From Pelagibacterales bacterium SAG-MED41 (GTDB lineage Bacteria; Pseudomonadota; Alphaproteobacteria; Pelagibacterales; Pelagibacteraceae): DNA of 64,000 nt. Position numbers and translations under genes: made by a program. The notes below the pieces were generated by a model, which saw nothing but the letters and a program-made list of their open reading frames with translations, was not told the DNA's origin and ran no database searches. Position 1 is the first letter of the stretch; each line of letters starts with the position of its first letter. Shown piece by piece: positions 10,962 through 22,141 of this stretch. The DNA lies in the NCBI GenBank assembly GCA_014653545.1, contig JACWEJ010000003.1:1-64000 (forward strand), in the 5' to 3' direction.

Positions 10962-11348
10962 ATGCAAGATAAAAATAATCCTTTAAGTCCTCATCTTCAA
11001 ATTTATAAGTGGCAGATATCCTCTTTGCTTTCAATTACCCACAGGATAGTTGGAGTTATAAATATATTAGCAATAACATTAATTTGTTTTTTAAGTTTGT
11101 CATTACTACTCGGTGCAGAAAGTTACGAGATTATTCACAGTTTCTTTAAAAGCTTCTTTGGAAAATTTATAATAGTAGGTCTCTGCTGGACATTCAGCTT
11201 TCATATTTTAAATGAATTAAGACATTTACTCTGGGATCTTGGATATGGTTTTGATTTAAAAGTTGCAAAGATAACAGGTGTAATAGCTTTATTAGGATCA
11301 TTTATTCTTACAATTTTATTTTATCTAATAGGAAAAAATATTTTTTAA
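10962..11348 (+). CDS. sdhC: succinate dehydrogenase cytochrome b556 subunit
   Basis: NPLSPHLQIYKWQISSLLSITHRIVGV, HxxxxxRHLLWDLG; upstream of sdhD/A/B. Confidence 0.93.
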   Translation: MQDKNNPLSPHLQIYKWQISSLLSITHRIVGVINILAITLICFLSLSLLLGAESYEIIHSFFKSFFGKFIIVGLCWTFSFHILNELRHLLWDLGYGFDLKVAKITGVIALLGSFILTILFYLIGKNIF

Positions 11349-11349
11349 T

Positions 11350-11676
11350 ATGCACGCTTCTACAAAAAAATGGTTATTTACAAAAATAAGTTCATTTATT
11401 CTTATTCCATTTATGATTTGGTTTATTATGAATTTTGTCTCTATTTATGAGAATGATTATCAAGAAGTTGTTTTTTTCTTCACGCAACAACCAACAAAAA
11501 TTCTATTTCTTTTATTTATTGTTATAGCGTTCTTTTTTTCAGCTTTAACGATTAGCGAGATATTTGAAGATTATATAAGGAACGAAAAAACCAAAAATGT
11601 CGCAAATAAACTATTAAATATATTTGCTATAGTAATTCCTGTATTAACTATTATTGGAATATATAATTTATCATAA
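11350..11676 (+). CDS. sdhD: succinate dehydrogenase membrane anchor subunit
   Basis: 108 aa, 3 TM, between sdhC and sdhA. Confidence 0.85.
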   Translation: MHASTKKWLFTKISSFILIPFMIWFIMNFVSIYENDYQEVVFFFTQQPTKILFLLFIVIAFFFSALTISEIFEDYIRNEKTKNVANKLLNIFAIVIPVLTIIGIYNLS

Positions 11677-13451
11677 TGAGTGCATATAAAATTATAGATC
11701 ACGAATACGATGTTGTTGTACTAGGCGCAGGTGGGTCTGGTTTAAGAGCAGCTGTAGGTTTATCTGAAGCTGGTTTAAAAACTGCATGCATATCCAAAGT
11801 TTTTCCAACAAGAAGTCATACTTCAGCTGCCCAAGGTGGTATTTCAGCTGCTTTAGGAAACATGGGTGAAGATGACTGGAGATGGCACATGTATGATACT
11901 GTAAAAGGCTCTGACTGGTTGGGTGATCAAGACGCAATTGAGTACTTATGTAAAGAAGCGCCCAGAGCAGTGGTAGAATTAGAAAGATATGGTGTTCCAT
12001 TTAGTAGAACAGATGACGGAAAAATTTATCAAAGACCTTTTGGAGGAATGACAAAAAATTATGGAAATGGGACGGCTCAAAGAACATGTGCTGCAGCCGA
12101 TAGAACTGGTCATGCGATTTTACATACTTTATATGGTCAAGCTTTAAAACATAACACAGAATTTTTTATTGAGTATTTTGCATTAGATCTAATTATGAAA
12201 AACGGGGAATGCAAAGGTGTTGTTGCTTGGAACTTAACAGATGGAACAATTCACAGATTTAGATCTCACATAACAATAATCGCAACAGGAGGTTATGGAA
12301 AAGTTTACTACTCCGCAACGTCTGCTCATACTTGTACTGGAGATGGTAATGCTATGGTATTAAGAGCAGGTTTACCTTTACAGGATATGGAATTTGTTCA
12401 GTTTCATCCAACAGGTATTTATGGTGTGGGATGTTTGATAACCGAAGGAGCAAGAGGTGAAGGCGGTTTCTTAGTCAACGGAAAAGGTGAACGATTCATG
12501 GAGCGTTATGCTCCAAATGCAAAAGATTTAGCCTCAAGAGATGTGGTGAGTAGATCAATGGAGATGGAAATTAATGAAGGTAGAGGCGTAGGTAAAGACA
12601 AAGATCATATAAGTTTACATTTAGATCATTTGGATAAAGAAGTTTTAGACGAAAGGCTTCCAGGAATAACAGAAGCAGCAAAAACTTTTGCAAACGTAGA
12701 TATTAATAAAGAACCAATACCAGTAGTACCTACCGTTCATTATAATATGGGAGGAATTCCAACTAATTATAAAGCAGAAGTTTTGACTTTAAATGGTTCT
12801 GAAAAAACAGTACCAGGCTTAATGGCGATTGGAGAAGCCGCGTGTGTATCAGTTCATGGAGCTAATAGATTAGGTTCAAACTCATTAATTGACCTAGTAG
12901 TGTTCGGAAGAGCAGCCGCTAAAAGAGCAGCTGAGCTTATAAAACCAGGTTCAGCGCATGAGGAAGTATCTAATTCTGAAACGGACAAGTGTTTAGATAG
13001 ATTTGATAAAATTAGAAACTCAACGGGCTCTACAAAAACATCTGAATTAAGATTAAAGATGCAAAAAACAATGCAATCTAAATGTGCTGTATTTAGAACT
13101 GAAAAAACTCTTAAAGAGGGTGTGGACCAAATTAGAAAACCTTACGAAGGAATGGAGGACGTTTCGGTGAAAGATAAATCTTTATTATTTAATACTGACT
13201 TAGTTGAGACTTTGGAGTTTGATAATCTAATAAGACAAGCGCTAACTACTATGGACTCAGCTTATAGCAGAAAAGAAAGCAGAGGGGCTCATGCTCGAGA
13301 AGATTTTAATAAAAGAGATGATAAAAATTTTATGAAGCATACTTTAGCTTGGCAAAGTGATAAAAAAGTTAAAATAAAATATAGAGATGTTCATTCGAGA
13401 ACATTAACAAATGATGTTCAATATTTTCCCCCAAAGGAGAGAGTCTATTAA
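11676..13451 (+). CDS. sdhA: succinate dehydrogenase flavoprotein subunit
   Basis: [40 protein letters not shown]. Confidence 0.97.
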   Translation: MSAYKIIDHEYDVVVLGAGGSGLRAAVGLSEAGLKTACISKVFPTRSHTSAAQGGISAALGNMGEDDWRWHMYDTVKGSDWLGDQDAIEYLCKEAPRAVVELERYGVPFSRTDDGKIYQRPFGGMTKNYGNGTAQRTCAAADRTGHAILHTLYGQALKHNTEFFIEYFALDLIMKNGECKGVVAWNLTDGTIHRFRSHITIIATGGYGKVYYSATSAHTCTGDGNAMVLRAGLPLQDMEFVQFHPTGIYGVGCLITEGARGEGGFLVNGKGERFMERYAPNAKDLASRDVVSRSMEMEINEGRGVGKDKDHISLHLDHLDKEVLDERLPGITEAAKTFANVDINKEPIPVVPTVHYNMGGIPTNYKAEVLTLNGSEKTVPGLMAIGEAACVSVHGANRLGSNSLIDLVVFGRAAAKRAAELIKPGSAHEEVSNSETDKCLDRFDKIRNSTGSTKTSELRLKMQKTMQSKCAVFRTEKTLKEGVDQIRKPYEGMEDVSVKDKSLLFNTDLVETLEFDNLIRQALTTMDSAYSRKESRGAHAREDFNKRDDKNFMKHTLAWQSDKKVKIKYRDVHSRTLTNDVQYFPPKERVY

Positions 13452-13453
13452 AC

Positions 13454-14230
13454 ATGGTTCAATTTAACTTACCGCAAAATTCAAAAATAGAAATCGGTAA
13501 GCATTATCAAGATAAGACAAATTCTAAAAACATAAAAAAAGTCAACGTATATAGATGGGATCCATCATCAGGACAAAATCCTAGAATAGATACATTTGAA
13601 GTAGATATGGATAATTGTGGTCCAAAAGTTTTGGATATTTTGTTTAAAATAAAAAATGAAATTGATCCATCGCTTACATTTAGAAGATCCTGTGCTCATG
13701 GTGTTTGTGGATCTTGCGCAATGAATATCGATGGCGTAAATACTTTAGCATGTATTAAGTCGCATACAGACATCAATGGTGATTTGAATGTTTATCCACT
13801 TCCACACTTGAAAGTAGTGAAAGATTTGATTGGAGACTTGACTACGCTTTATAAGCAATATGAATCTATTAAACCATGGCTAGAGACTGAACAAACTGGA
13901 GAAGAAAAAGCTGAATTACAACAATCTCAAAAAGATAGAGAAAAGTTAGACGGATACTATGAGTGCATTCTTTGTGCGTGTTGTTCAACCTCTTGCCCGA
14001 GCTATTGGTGGAATGGTGAAAAATATTTAGGTCCCGCTGTTTTATTACAAGCTTATCGTTGGATTCAAGATAGTAGAGACGGAAATAAAAAAGAGAGATT
14101 AAAAAAAGTAGCAGACGAATTAAAATTATACCGTTGCCATACTATTATGAATTGCACTAATTCTTGCCCAAAAGGATTAAATCCTGCAAAAGCTATTGGA
14201 TCTATCAAGAAAATGCTTGCAACAAGTTAA
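13454..14230 (+). CDS. sdhB: succinate dehydrogenase iron-sulfur subunit
   Basis: [52 protein letters not shown]. Confidence 0.97.
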   Translation: MVQFNLPQNSKIEIGKHYQDKTNSKNIKKVNVYRWDPSSGQNPRIDTFEVDMDNCGPKVLDILFKIKNEIDPSLTFRRSCAHGVCGSCAMNIDGVNTLACIKSHTDINGDLNVYPLPHLKVVKDLIGDLTTLYKQYESIKPWLETEQTGEEKAELQQSQKDREKLDGYYECILCACCSTSCPSYWWNGEKYLGPAVLLQAYRWIQDSRDGNKKERLKKVADELKLYRCHTIMNCTNSCPKGLNPAKAIGSIKKMLATS

Positions 14231-14253
14231 AACCTTATTTATTCAATATCTTC

Positions 14254-15747
14254 ATGAAAACTATCAAACACTTTGTTGACGGTAAATCGTTCATTGGAGA
14301 GTCAAAAAGATTTGGAAAAGTATTCAACCCTGCAACAGGTGAACAAAGTGCAGAGGTTAATCTAGCAACTAAAGAGGATGTAAATACAGCAGTGGCCAAT
14401 GCTCAAAAAGCATTCGAGTCATGGTCAAACAAACCACCTCTACAGAGAGCAAGGGTTATGTTCAAATTTAAAGAATTAATCGAAAAAAATTCAGATGAGC
14501 TTACAAAAATTATAGTGGCAGAACATGGAAAAGTTTATGAGGATGCAAGAGGCTCATTAACTAGAGGTTTAGAAGTAGTAGAGTACGCTTGCGGCATTCC
14601 ACAAATGCTCAAAGGCGAGTTTACTGAAAATGTTGGATCAAATGTGGATAGTTGGTCTATTCGACAACCTTTAGGAGTTTGTGCAGGAATTACACCTTTT
14701 AACTTTCCAGCAATGGTTCCAATGTGGATGTTTCCAATGGCTATTGCATGTGGAAATACATTTATTTTAAAACCATCTGAAAAAGATCCATCATGCTCTA
14801 TGCGACTAGCAGAACTTTTAAAAGAAGCAGGCCTCCCAGATGGAGTTTTTAATGTTGTAAATGGAGATAAAGAAGCAGTTGATGCTTTGATAAACAATAA
14901 AGATGTTGTTGCAATGAGCTTTGTGGGTTCAACACCAATTGCGAAATATATTTATGAAAATTGTGCTAAAAATGAAAAAAGAGTCCAAGCTCTTGGCGGA
15001 GCTAAAAACCACTGCGTGGTTATGCCTGACTGTGATTTAGATCAAGCGGTAAATGGATTAATGGGAGCTGCTTACGGATCAGCTGGTGAGAGATGTATGG
15101 CTCAATCAGTTGCGGTAGCAGTTGGAAGTATTGGAGATAGATTAGTAAATTCATTAGCAAAAAAAGTTGAGATACTTAAAGTAGGTCCAGGAATGGATAA
15201 GCAATCTGAAATGGGGCCATTGGTTACAAAAGAACATTTAGCAAAAGTTAAAAATTATGTTGACATTGGTGAGAAAGAAGGAGCTAAGCTAATAGTTGAT
15301 GGAAGAAATTTTAAGCTACAGGGATATGAAAATGGATATTATATCGGTGGATGCTTATTTGATAATGTAACAAAAGATATGAGAATTTATAAAGAAGAAA
15401 TATTTGGGCCAGTTTTATCTGTAATCAGAGCAAAAGATTTTGATGAAGCACTTAAACTAGTTAATGAGCACGAATTCGGAAATGGTGTAAGTATTTTCAC
15501 AAGAGATGGAGACTCAGGCAGAACATTCTCAAGCAAAGCCAAAATTGGAATGGTAGGAATAAATATACCTATACCAGTGCCTATGGCATTTCATAGTTTT
15601 GGAGGGTGGAAGAGATCCTTATTTGGCGATCAACATATGCATGGCCCCGAGGGAGTAAGATTTTATACAAAATTAAAAACCATTACATCAAGATGGCCAT
15701 CAGGAATGAGATCTGATCCTGAATTTGTGATGCCTACAATGAAATAA
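14254..15747 (+). CDS. mmsA: CoA-acylating methylmalonate-semialdehyde dehydrogenase
   Basis: ALDH family: TPFNFPAMVPMWMFP, AGERCMAQS; likely start is ATG 14254 rather than 14164. Confidence 0.9.
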   Translation: MKTIKHFVDGKSFIGESKRFGKVFNPATGEQSAEVNLATKEDVNTAVANAQKAFESWSNKPPLQRARVMFKFKELIEKNSDELTKIIVAEHGKVYEDARGSLTRGLEVVEYACGIPQMLKGEFTENVGSNVDSWSIRQPLGVCAGITPFNFPAMVPMWMFPMAIACGNTFILKPSEKDPSCSMRLAELLKEAGLPDGVFNVVNGDKEAVDALINNKDVVAMSFVGSTPIAKYIYENCAKNEKRVQALGGAKNHCVVMPDCDLDQAVNGLMGAAYGSAGERCMAQSVAVAVGSIGDRLVNSLAKKVEILKVGPGMDKQSEMGPLVTKEHLAKVKNYVDIGEKEGAKLIVDGRNFKLQGYENGYYIGGCLFDNVTKDMRIYKEEIFGPVLSVIRAKDFDEALKLVNEHEFGNGVSIFTRDGDSGRTFSSKAKIGMVGINIPIPVPMAFHSFGGWKRSLFGDQHMHGPEGVRFYTKLKTITSRWPSGMRSDPEFVMPTMK

Positions 15748-15762
15748 ATTAAAAGGAAATAA

Positions 15763-16723
15763 ATGAAAAAAAAAAATTACATTAATTGGAGCAGGACAAA
15801 TAGGAGGAACTTTAGCCCATCTTATTGCTTTGAAAGATTTAGCCGATGTTGTTTTATTTGATGTTGCAGCAGGAATAGCTAAAGGAAAAGCTTTAGATAT
15901 TGCGCAATCTTCACCGGTAGATGGATTTAGTATAAATTTATCCGGATCTGATAATTATGAAGATACAAAAAATTCAGATGTAATAATTATTACCGCCGGA
16001 GTTCCTAGAAAACCCGGGATGACAAGAGATGACTTACTTGGGATAAATCTTAAAATCATAAAACAAGTCGCAGAAGGAATAAAAAAAACATCACCGAATG
16101 CTTTTGTTATATGCATCACAAATCCTTTAGATGTAATTGTGATGGCGCTACAAAAATATTCAGGCTTGCCTAAAAATAAAGTGGTAGGAATGGCGGGTAT
16201 ATTAGATTCTTCTAGATTTATTTATTTTTTATCTCAAGAATTAAAAGTTCCAGTACAAAAGATAAAATCTTTTGTATTAGGAGGCCATGGAGATAGTATG
16301 GTTGCCATGCTAGGTGCAACAGAAGTTGATGGTAAAAAAATTACTGAACTCGTAAAAGAGGGAAAAATATCAAAAGAAAAATTAAAACTAATAATTGATC
16401 GTACTAAAAAAGGCGGTGCTGAAATTGTGAAATATCTTGAAAAAGGTTCTGCATTTTACGCACCTGCTGCTTCCGGAGTGGAGATGGCAGAGTCTTATCT
16501 TAATAATTCAAAAAAACAATTACCTTGCGCAGTTCATTTAAATGGTGAATACAAAACTAAAGATATTTATGCAGGTGTGCCAGTAATCATTGGTTCCAAT
16601 GGTGTGGAAAAAATTATTGAATTAGATCTATCACCAGAGGAAAAAGAAAATTTTCAGAGTTCAGTTAAAGCAGTTAGAGAATTATTTGATGCTGCAAAAA
16701 AAATAGATCCAGACTTAAATTAA
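15763..16723 (+). pseudogene. mdh: malate dehydrogenase, frame interrupted by one extra A in an A11 tract
   Basis: ATG at 15763 followed by A11 (15766-15776); with A10 it reads [33 protein letters not shown]..., continuous with the ORF at 15830; [15 protein letters not shown] motifs. Confidence 0.85.
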
Positions 16724-17520
16724 TTTTTAATTAAAACAATTTTATAAGCTAGTGAAAAAATCTTAGGAAATAAGAAACTCAAAAACTTGTCTAAATATAT
16801 TAACAATTTAAGAAAAAAAAAATTCATTGGAATATAAAAAGTTTTTGAGGTGACACCACCAGAATTTAAAAATAATGTGCATTCACATAATTTTTTATAT
16901 TTTATTTTAAATTTACTTCCCAAATAGTAATTGAATTTTTTTTCATCATTAAAAATTAGATATGGTATAGCACTATTACCTGACCAAAGATCATTGATGT
17001 CAGTCGCAGGTTCTTTAGAGTTCCAGACGTTTTTAGTGAAGTCAAATCCTTCATGCCTCATCAAAATTAAAATAGACTGAAGCAAGACAGAACAATGGGC
17101 ATCAAAAATAATTAATTTTCCTTTATTTTTAAGAATTCGATGCATTTCTTCGAAAAATTTTAACGGATATGGAAGATGATGAATCATATTGGATGAAATA
17201 ATGAAATCGAAAGAATTATTTTTAAAACCAGTACTTTGCGCATCTATATTTTTGTAGTCTAAATGACTATGATTTGAAAAATCACTTATTTTAAAATTTT
17301 GATTATTTATAAATTTTTTCGAAAATCCTGCTGCAGCACCTACTTCAATGCCAGCTTCATTTTCATTAATAAATTCATTCATCCAAGAAAATCTCTCTTT
17401 TAGAAGCATGAAAAGATTTTTATTTTTATCAAAGTTAATCAATGAAAAAGAAACATCTCCCTCATTTTTCATTCTGTTTTCAGAGTGTAAAAATTTGATT
17501 TTATCTTTTATTTTTATCAT
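16720..17520 (-). CDS. SAM-dependent methyltransferase (Methyltransf_11-like)
   Basis: [50 protein letters not shown]. Confidence 0.75.
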   Translation of the reverse strand: MIKIKDKIKFLHSENRMKNEGDVSFSLINFDKNKNLFMLLKERFSWMNEFINENEAGIEVGAAAGFSKKFINNQNFKISDFSNHSHLDYKNIDAQSTGFKNNSFDFIISSNMIHHLPYPLKFFEEMHRILKNKGKLIIFDAHCSVLLQSILILMRHEGFDFTKNVWNSKEPATDINDLWSGNSAIPYLIFNDEKKFNYYLGSKFKIKYKKLCECTLFLNSGGVTSKTFYIPMNFFFLKLLIYLDKFLSFLFPKIFSLAYKIVLIKN

Positions 17521-17561
17521 AAAGATTTTGAATAGTTTAATTTCATGATAATAGGACTATA

Positions 17562-19166
17562 ATGAATTTTTATAACATTAAAATAAAATATTTATTTTAC
17601 ATTTTTCTAGGCATATATTCATTTTATGTAAATTATTTTTTTTCAAATAAAGGTTTATTCCCGATAGATACTTTTTCATTTTTTGATACAGGGTATTTAA
17701 TTACACAAGGACTGCACCCAATTAAAGATATTTGGGTTATATCAGGTATTTTTATAGATTATTTACAGGCTATATATTTCTTATTATTTGGGTTCAATTG
17801 GAACGCATACGTATTCCACGCATCATCTTTAAATATGATTTTGTGTTTATTTTTTTTTTATTTTCTAAATAATTTTAATAAAAACTTTTATATTAATTTA
17901 CTTTTAAGCTTTAGCGTTGCTACTTTATGTTATCCAGTAGCAGGGACACCTTTCCCTTACCAACATTCCTTTATATTAAGCCTTATTTCATTAATGATTT
18001 TTTATCTAGCAATTAGAAAGGAAAATAGAATTTATTGGTTAACTCTTCCTATTGTTATGCTTTTATCTTTTGCAAGCATGCAGATGCCATCAGGGATAAT
18101 TAATGTAATTTTATTGATTTTTATTTCATTATATTACTACAAATTTGAAAAATTTTTTTTAATTTCTTTTACAAGAGGAGTAATCTTTTGTGTTTTATTA
18201 ATAATTTTCTATATTTTAATTGTTAAAATAAACTTAAAAGATTTATTAATGCAACTTGTATTATTTCCTTTTTCTTTAGGAGAGGGAAGAATAACTGGTA
18301 ATTCAGATTCATATGAATCAGCGAATTTGCTAAAAAAATTTACAATAAGGGGCACTTTTGGTCACTTTAAATTCATATTTTTTTTTATATTCGCTAATTT
18401 AATATCGACAATTATATATATAAAAAAAAAATCAAATAAATTTGATAAAATTGTATTTTTGAATTTTTTTATAATACTATGTAGTCTTGGATTTATTTTC
18501 CATCAACTCATAACAGCAAATCAAACATTTATTTTTTCTTTAATACCAATCCTTTGTGGACTGTTTATAATTCAATTAAATGATTTTTTTAAAATTAAAA
18601 ATAGAATAATAAATACTTCAATCATCTTGCTAATAACCCTTATAACAATAAAGTATCACTACGATTATAATGTGGACAGAAAATTTATGGATTTGCAAAA
18701 TACAGATTTTAGTAATTCAATTAAAGCAAACACGCTTGATACAAAATTTAATAAACTTCAATGGATAACACCGTTTTATTATAAAAAAAATCCTAGTGAG
18801 GAATTAGAACTCTTGAGAAAAACAAAAAAAATAATTTCAAAAGATAAACCTGAAGAAATTATTTTAATTACAAATTATCAGTTTTTTTCTTTATTACTAG
18901 AAAAAAAATTCAATATCTTAAATCGCTGGTATTTTCCTAAAAATAATACTCATCCAACATCTAAAGAAAATAAATACTACGATTATTATTTGGAGAAGCA
19001 ACAAAATTTAATTATTGATAAGAAAATCAAAAAAATTTATTTAGTAAACTCTTATCCTGATGAATTTTCATTTATTAGCATAAAAGATCTTTTGAAAGAA
19101 AAATGTTACAATAAAGAAAAGTATAACAAAATGTTAACTTTAATAGAAATAGTGTCTTGTAATTAA
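17562..19166 (+). CDS. polytopic membrane protein, possibly GT-C-type glycosyltransferase
   Basis: 534 aa with about 11 TM segments; early loop PIDTFSFFDTGYLITQGLHPIKDIW; adjacent GT2. Confidence 0.5.
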   Translation: MNFYNIKIKYLFYIFLGIYSFYVNYFFSNKGLFPIDTFSFFDTGYLITQGLHPIKDIWVISGIFIDYLQAIYFLLFGFNWNAYVFHASSLNMILCLFFFYFLNNFNKNFYINLLLSFSVATLCYPVAGTPFPYQHSFILSLISLMIFYLAIRKENRIYWLTLPIVMLLSFASMQMPSGIINVILLIFISLYYYKFEKFFLISFTRGVIFCVLLIIFYILIVKINLKDLLMQLVLFPFSLGEGRITGNSDSYESANLLKKFTIRGTFGHFKFIFFFIFANLISTIIYIKKKSNKFDKIVFLNFFIILCSLGFIFHQLITANQTFIFSLIPILCGLFIIQLNDFFKIKNRIINTSIILLITLITIKYHYDYNVDRKFMDLQNTDFSNSIKANTLDTKFNKLQWITPFYYKKNPSEELELLRKTKKIISKDKPEEIILITNYQFFSLLLEKKFNILNRWYFPKNNTHPTSKENKYYDYYLEKQQNLIIDKKIKKIYLVNSYPDEFSFISIKDLLKEKCYNKEKYNKMLTLIEIVSCN

Positions 19167-20029
19167 AATTTCAATACTTTTATTTTCTTAAACTCCTGTA
19201 CAAATTTTTTTTTATTAATAGAGCTTAAAAGAAAATTAATTAAATTTAAAGATACAAAAAAACTTAAAACTAATATGAATAAAGTATAATAATTATTAAA
19301 AAAAAAATTATATGAAAAAATCATATATAGTAATGATGAAACCAATATCCTATTTTTCAAAACAGAAAATACTCTTAGAGCATGATAAATAAGACCAAAA
19401 AAATTTACCTTTGATTTTCCAGAAAGTCTTCTTTCCCTGTCGATTGTTATAGACTGTATTTTTTTTAAATTAATTGCTAATGTCGGGGGGTAAGCGTTCC
19501 ATAAATTTTTATCTTTTAAAATTTTATTTACATCAGTTTCTTTTAAGATACTAAAATTACCAAATCTTATTTTTTTAAAAGTTAAAAAAAATATTAATAT
19601 ACAATAAACTTCATAAAAAAACTTGAACCATCTTTCTTCTTTCCTTTGCCCTCGACTAGCTACAACAGGAGAGTTTGTTTTTTCCATCTTTTTTATCATT
19701 TTTAAAATTCCAATTGGATTATCTTGTCCATCAGAGTCTATAATTATTGTGTTATAACTTTTACTATAATGTTTTTGAATAAATTTAAGACCAATTGCAA
19801 TTGCTCTTTGACTTCCTAAATTTTCATTTAATTTAATTATTCTTATACGTTTAATTCTTGAAAATTTTAGCTTATTTTTTTTTATTTTTTGTCTCGAATT
19901 GTCATCGACAACTATTAAATCAAATTTTTTTTTTTTTTTTGAGAAAAGAATGTTTATTTTTGATAAAAGCTTTTCTAAATTCTTCCAATCTCTGTAAACT
20001 GGTGTAAGTATGAGAAAATTGGCTTTCAT
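19163..20029 (-). CDS. family 2 glycosyltransferase with C-terminal TM region (dolichol-phosphate mannosyltransferase-like)
   Basis: FLILTPVYRDWKNLEKLL, DLIVVDDNSRQ, NLGSQRAIAIGL, IIIDSDGQDNP; C-terminal TM helices. Confidence 0.8.
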   Translation of the reverse strand: MKANFLILTPVYRDWKNLEKLLSKINILFSKKKKKFDLIVVDDNSRQKIKKNKLKFSRIKRIRIIKLNENLGSQRAIAIGLKFIQKHYSKSYNTIIIDSDGQDNPIGILKMIKKMEKTNSPVVASRGQRKEERWFKFFYEVYCILIFFLTFKKIRFGNFSILKETDVNKILKDKNLWNAYPPTLAINLKKIQSITIDRERRLSGKSKVNFFGLIYHALRVFSVLKNRILVSSLLYMIFSYNFFFNNYYTLFILVLSFFVSLNLINFLLSSINKKKFVQEFKKIKVLKF

Positions 20030-20070
20030 TATGGAATATTTTGAATTTTATGATAGTAATATCAACTTAG

Positions 20071-21234
20071 ATGAATATTCACGAACATCAAGCCAAAGAA
20101 ATCTTAAAAAAATTTGGGGCGCCAGTCTCAAAAGGAGTAGTAATCTTATCTATTGAAGACATCAATAAAGAAATAACAAAGCTTAATAGTAAAAAATTTG
20201 TTTTAAAAGCACAAATTCATGCTGGAGGAAGAGGTAAAGCAGGAGGGGTAAAAGTTATTAAAAGTATTTCAGATTTGGAGTCAGAGGCAAAAAAAATGAT
20301 GGGAAAAATTTTAATAACTCATCAAACGGGTCCAGAGGGAAAAGAAGTAAAAAGATTATACATTGAAGAAGCGTCTGATATTTCAAAAGAATTTTATTTA
20401 TCGTGCTTAATAGATAGAGAAACCTCTAAAATTGCATTTATAAGCAGCACGGAAGGTGGGATGGACATTGAAAAAGTTGCATCTGAAACTCCAGATAAAA
20501 TTATTACAAATAAAATAGATCTTAGCGATGAGGGACCAAGCACAAAAGAAATTAAAAAAATAATCTCAATTTTTCAATTAAATGAGAAGCAAAAAAATAT
20601 AGCATCAAGGCTAATAAAATCTCTTTACGAAATTATAATTAAAAAAGATGCAATTTTGATAGAAATTAATCCTCTGATTATTACTGCAACCGGCGAATTA
20701 GTTTGCTTAGATGCAAAAATGAATTTTGATGATAATGCAATTTTTAGAAGACCTGAAATTTTAGCTTTAAGGGATTTAAATGAAGAAGATCCAGCTGAAT
20801 TTGAAGCTAGTAAATTTGATTTAGCGTACATAAAACTTAATGGCTCTATTGGTTGTATGGTAAATGGCGCAGGTTTAGCTATGGCAACTATGGATATAAT
20901 AAAGCTTTACGGAAAGGAGCCTGCAAATTTTTTAGATGTAGGTGGCGGAGCAACAAAAGAAAAAGTAGCTGCTGCCTTTAAATTAATTTTATCAGATAAA
21001 AATGTAAAAGGAATTTTAATAAATATTTTTGGTGGAATTATGAGGTGTGATGTCCTTGCTCAAGGGGTTTTGGATGCCGCTAAAGAAATTAATCTTACTG
21101 TACCTTTAGTTGTAAGGTTGGCTGGAACAAATTTTAAAGAAGGAAAGGAAATATTAGACAAATCAAATATAAAGATATTATCTGCATCTGATTTAAATGA
21201 TGCAGCTAAAAAAATTGTTGAGACAATAAAATAG
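20071..21234 (+). CDS. sucC: succinyl-CoA synthetase beta subunit (ADP-forming)
   Basis: [50 protein letters not shown]. Confidence 0.97.
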   Translation: MNIHEHQAKEILKKFGAPVSKGVVILSIEDINKEITKLNSKKFVLKAQIHAGGRGKAGGVKVIKSISDLESEAKKMMGKILITHQTGPEGKEVKRLYIEEASDISKEFYLSCLIDRETSKIAFISSTEGGMDIEKVASETPDKIITNKIDLSDEGPSTKEIKKIISIFQLNEKQKNIASRLIKSLYEIIIKKDAILIEINPLIITATGELVCLDAKMNFDDNAIFRRPEILALRDLNEEDPAEFEASKFDLAYIKLNGSIGCMVNGAGLAMATMDIIKLYGKEPANFLDVGGGATKEKVAAAFKLILSDKNVKGILINIFGGIMRCDVLAQGVLDAAKEINLTVPLVVRLAGTNFKEGKEILDKSNIKILSASDLNDAAKKIVETIK

Positions 21235-22109
21235 TGTCAGTTTTAATAGATAAAAATACCAAAGTGATTTGCCAAGGTTTTACGGGCACACATGGAACTT
21301 TTCATTCCGAGCAAGCTATAAAATATGGAACAAAGCTTGTTGGAGGCGTTACTCCTAAAAAAGGTGGTCAAAAACACTTAGGTCTACCAGTTTTTAATTC
21401 TGTATTAGAAGCAAAAGAAAAAACATCTGCAGATGCTTCAATGATTTACGTACCACCAAAATTTGCTGGTGCAGCAATTATTGAGGCTATTGAAGCAAAA
21501 ATAAAATTAATTGTTTGTATTACTGAGGGTATACCTGTTTTAGATATGCTTCGAGTAAAACAAGTTTTAGATAAGAGCAGTTCAAGATTAATTGGCCCTA
21601 ATTGCCCCGGGATCATTACGCCAGATGAGTGTAAAATTGGAATTATGCCTGGAAATATTCATAAGAAAGGAACAGTCGGTATAGTTTCAAGATCTGGAAC
21701 CTTGACCTATGAAGCTGTAGCTCAAACTTCTGCAAATGGTATGGGCCAATCAACTTGCATAGGAATTGGTGGTGATCCAATTAATGGAACAAATTTTATT
21801 GACTGTTTAGAGCTTTTTCTAAAAGATGAAGAAACTAAATCAATAGTTATGATAGGTGAAATAGGAGGTTCAGCAGAAGAAGATGCTGCAGAATTTTTAA
21901 AGAAAGAAAAAATCAAAAAACCTATGGTAGGTTTTATTGCAGGATTAACAGCGCCTCCAGGAAGAAGAATGGGACATGCCGGTGCAATTATTTCAGGAGG
22001 CAAAGGAGGTGCGGAAGATAAAATAGAAGTAATGAAATCTGCAGGAATTACTATTTCGAAATCACCAGCTGATATAGGTAAGACACTTTATCAAAAACTT
22101 AATGGTTGA
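21234..22109 (+). CDS. sucD: succinyl-CoA synthetase alpha subunit
   Basis: [41 protein letters not shown] start overlapping sucC stop. Confidence 0.97.
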   Translation: MSVLIDKNTKVICQGFTGTHGTFHSEQAIKYGTKLVGGVTPKKGGQKHLGLPVFNSVLEAKEKTSADASMIYVPPKFAGAAIIEAIEAKIKLIVCITEGIPVLDMLRVKQVLDKSSSRLIGPNCPGIITPDECKIGIMPGNIHKKGTVGIVSRSGTLTYEAVAQTSANGMGQSTCIGIGGDPINGTNFIDCLELFLKDEETKSIVMIGEIGGSAEEDAAEFLKKEKIKKPMVGFIAGLTAPPGRRMGHAGAIISGGKGGAEDKIEVMKSAGITISKSPADIGKTLYQKLNG

Positions 22110-22141
22110 TTTTTATTAATTTATGTTAGAATAAATTTTTA

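Noticed and set aside
14164-14253. N-terminal extension of mmsA into sdhB
   Set aside because: Out-of-frame translation of the sdhB C-terminus; ATG 14254 begins the conserved ALDH sequence.
11692-14897. Antisense ORFs 11692-12000 and 14535-14897
   Set aside because: Antisense to sdhA and mmsA; no motif or initiation support.
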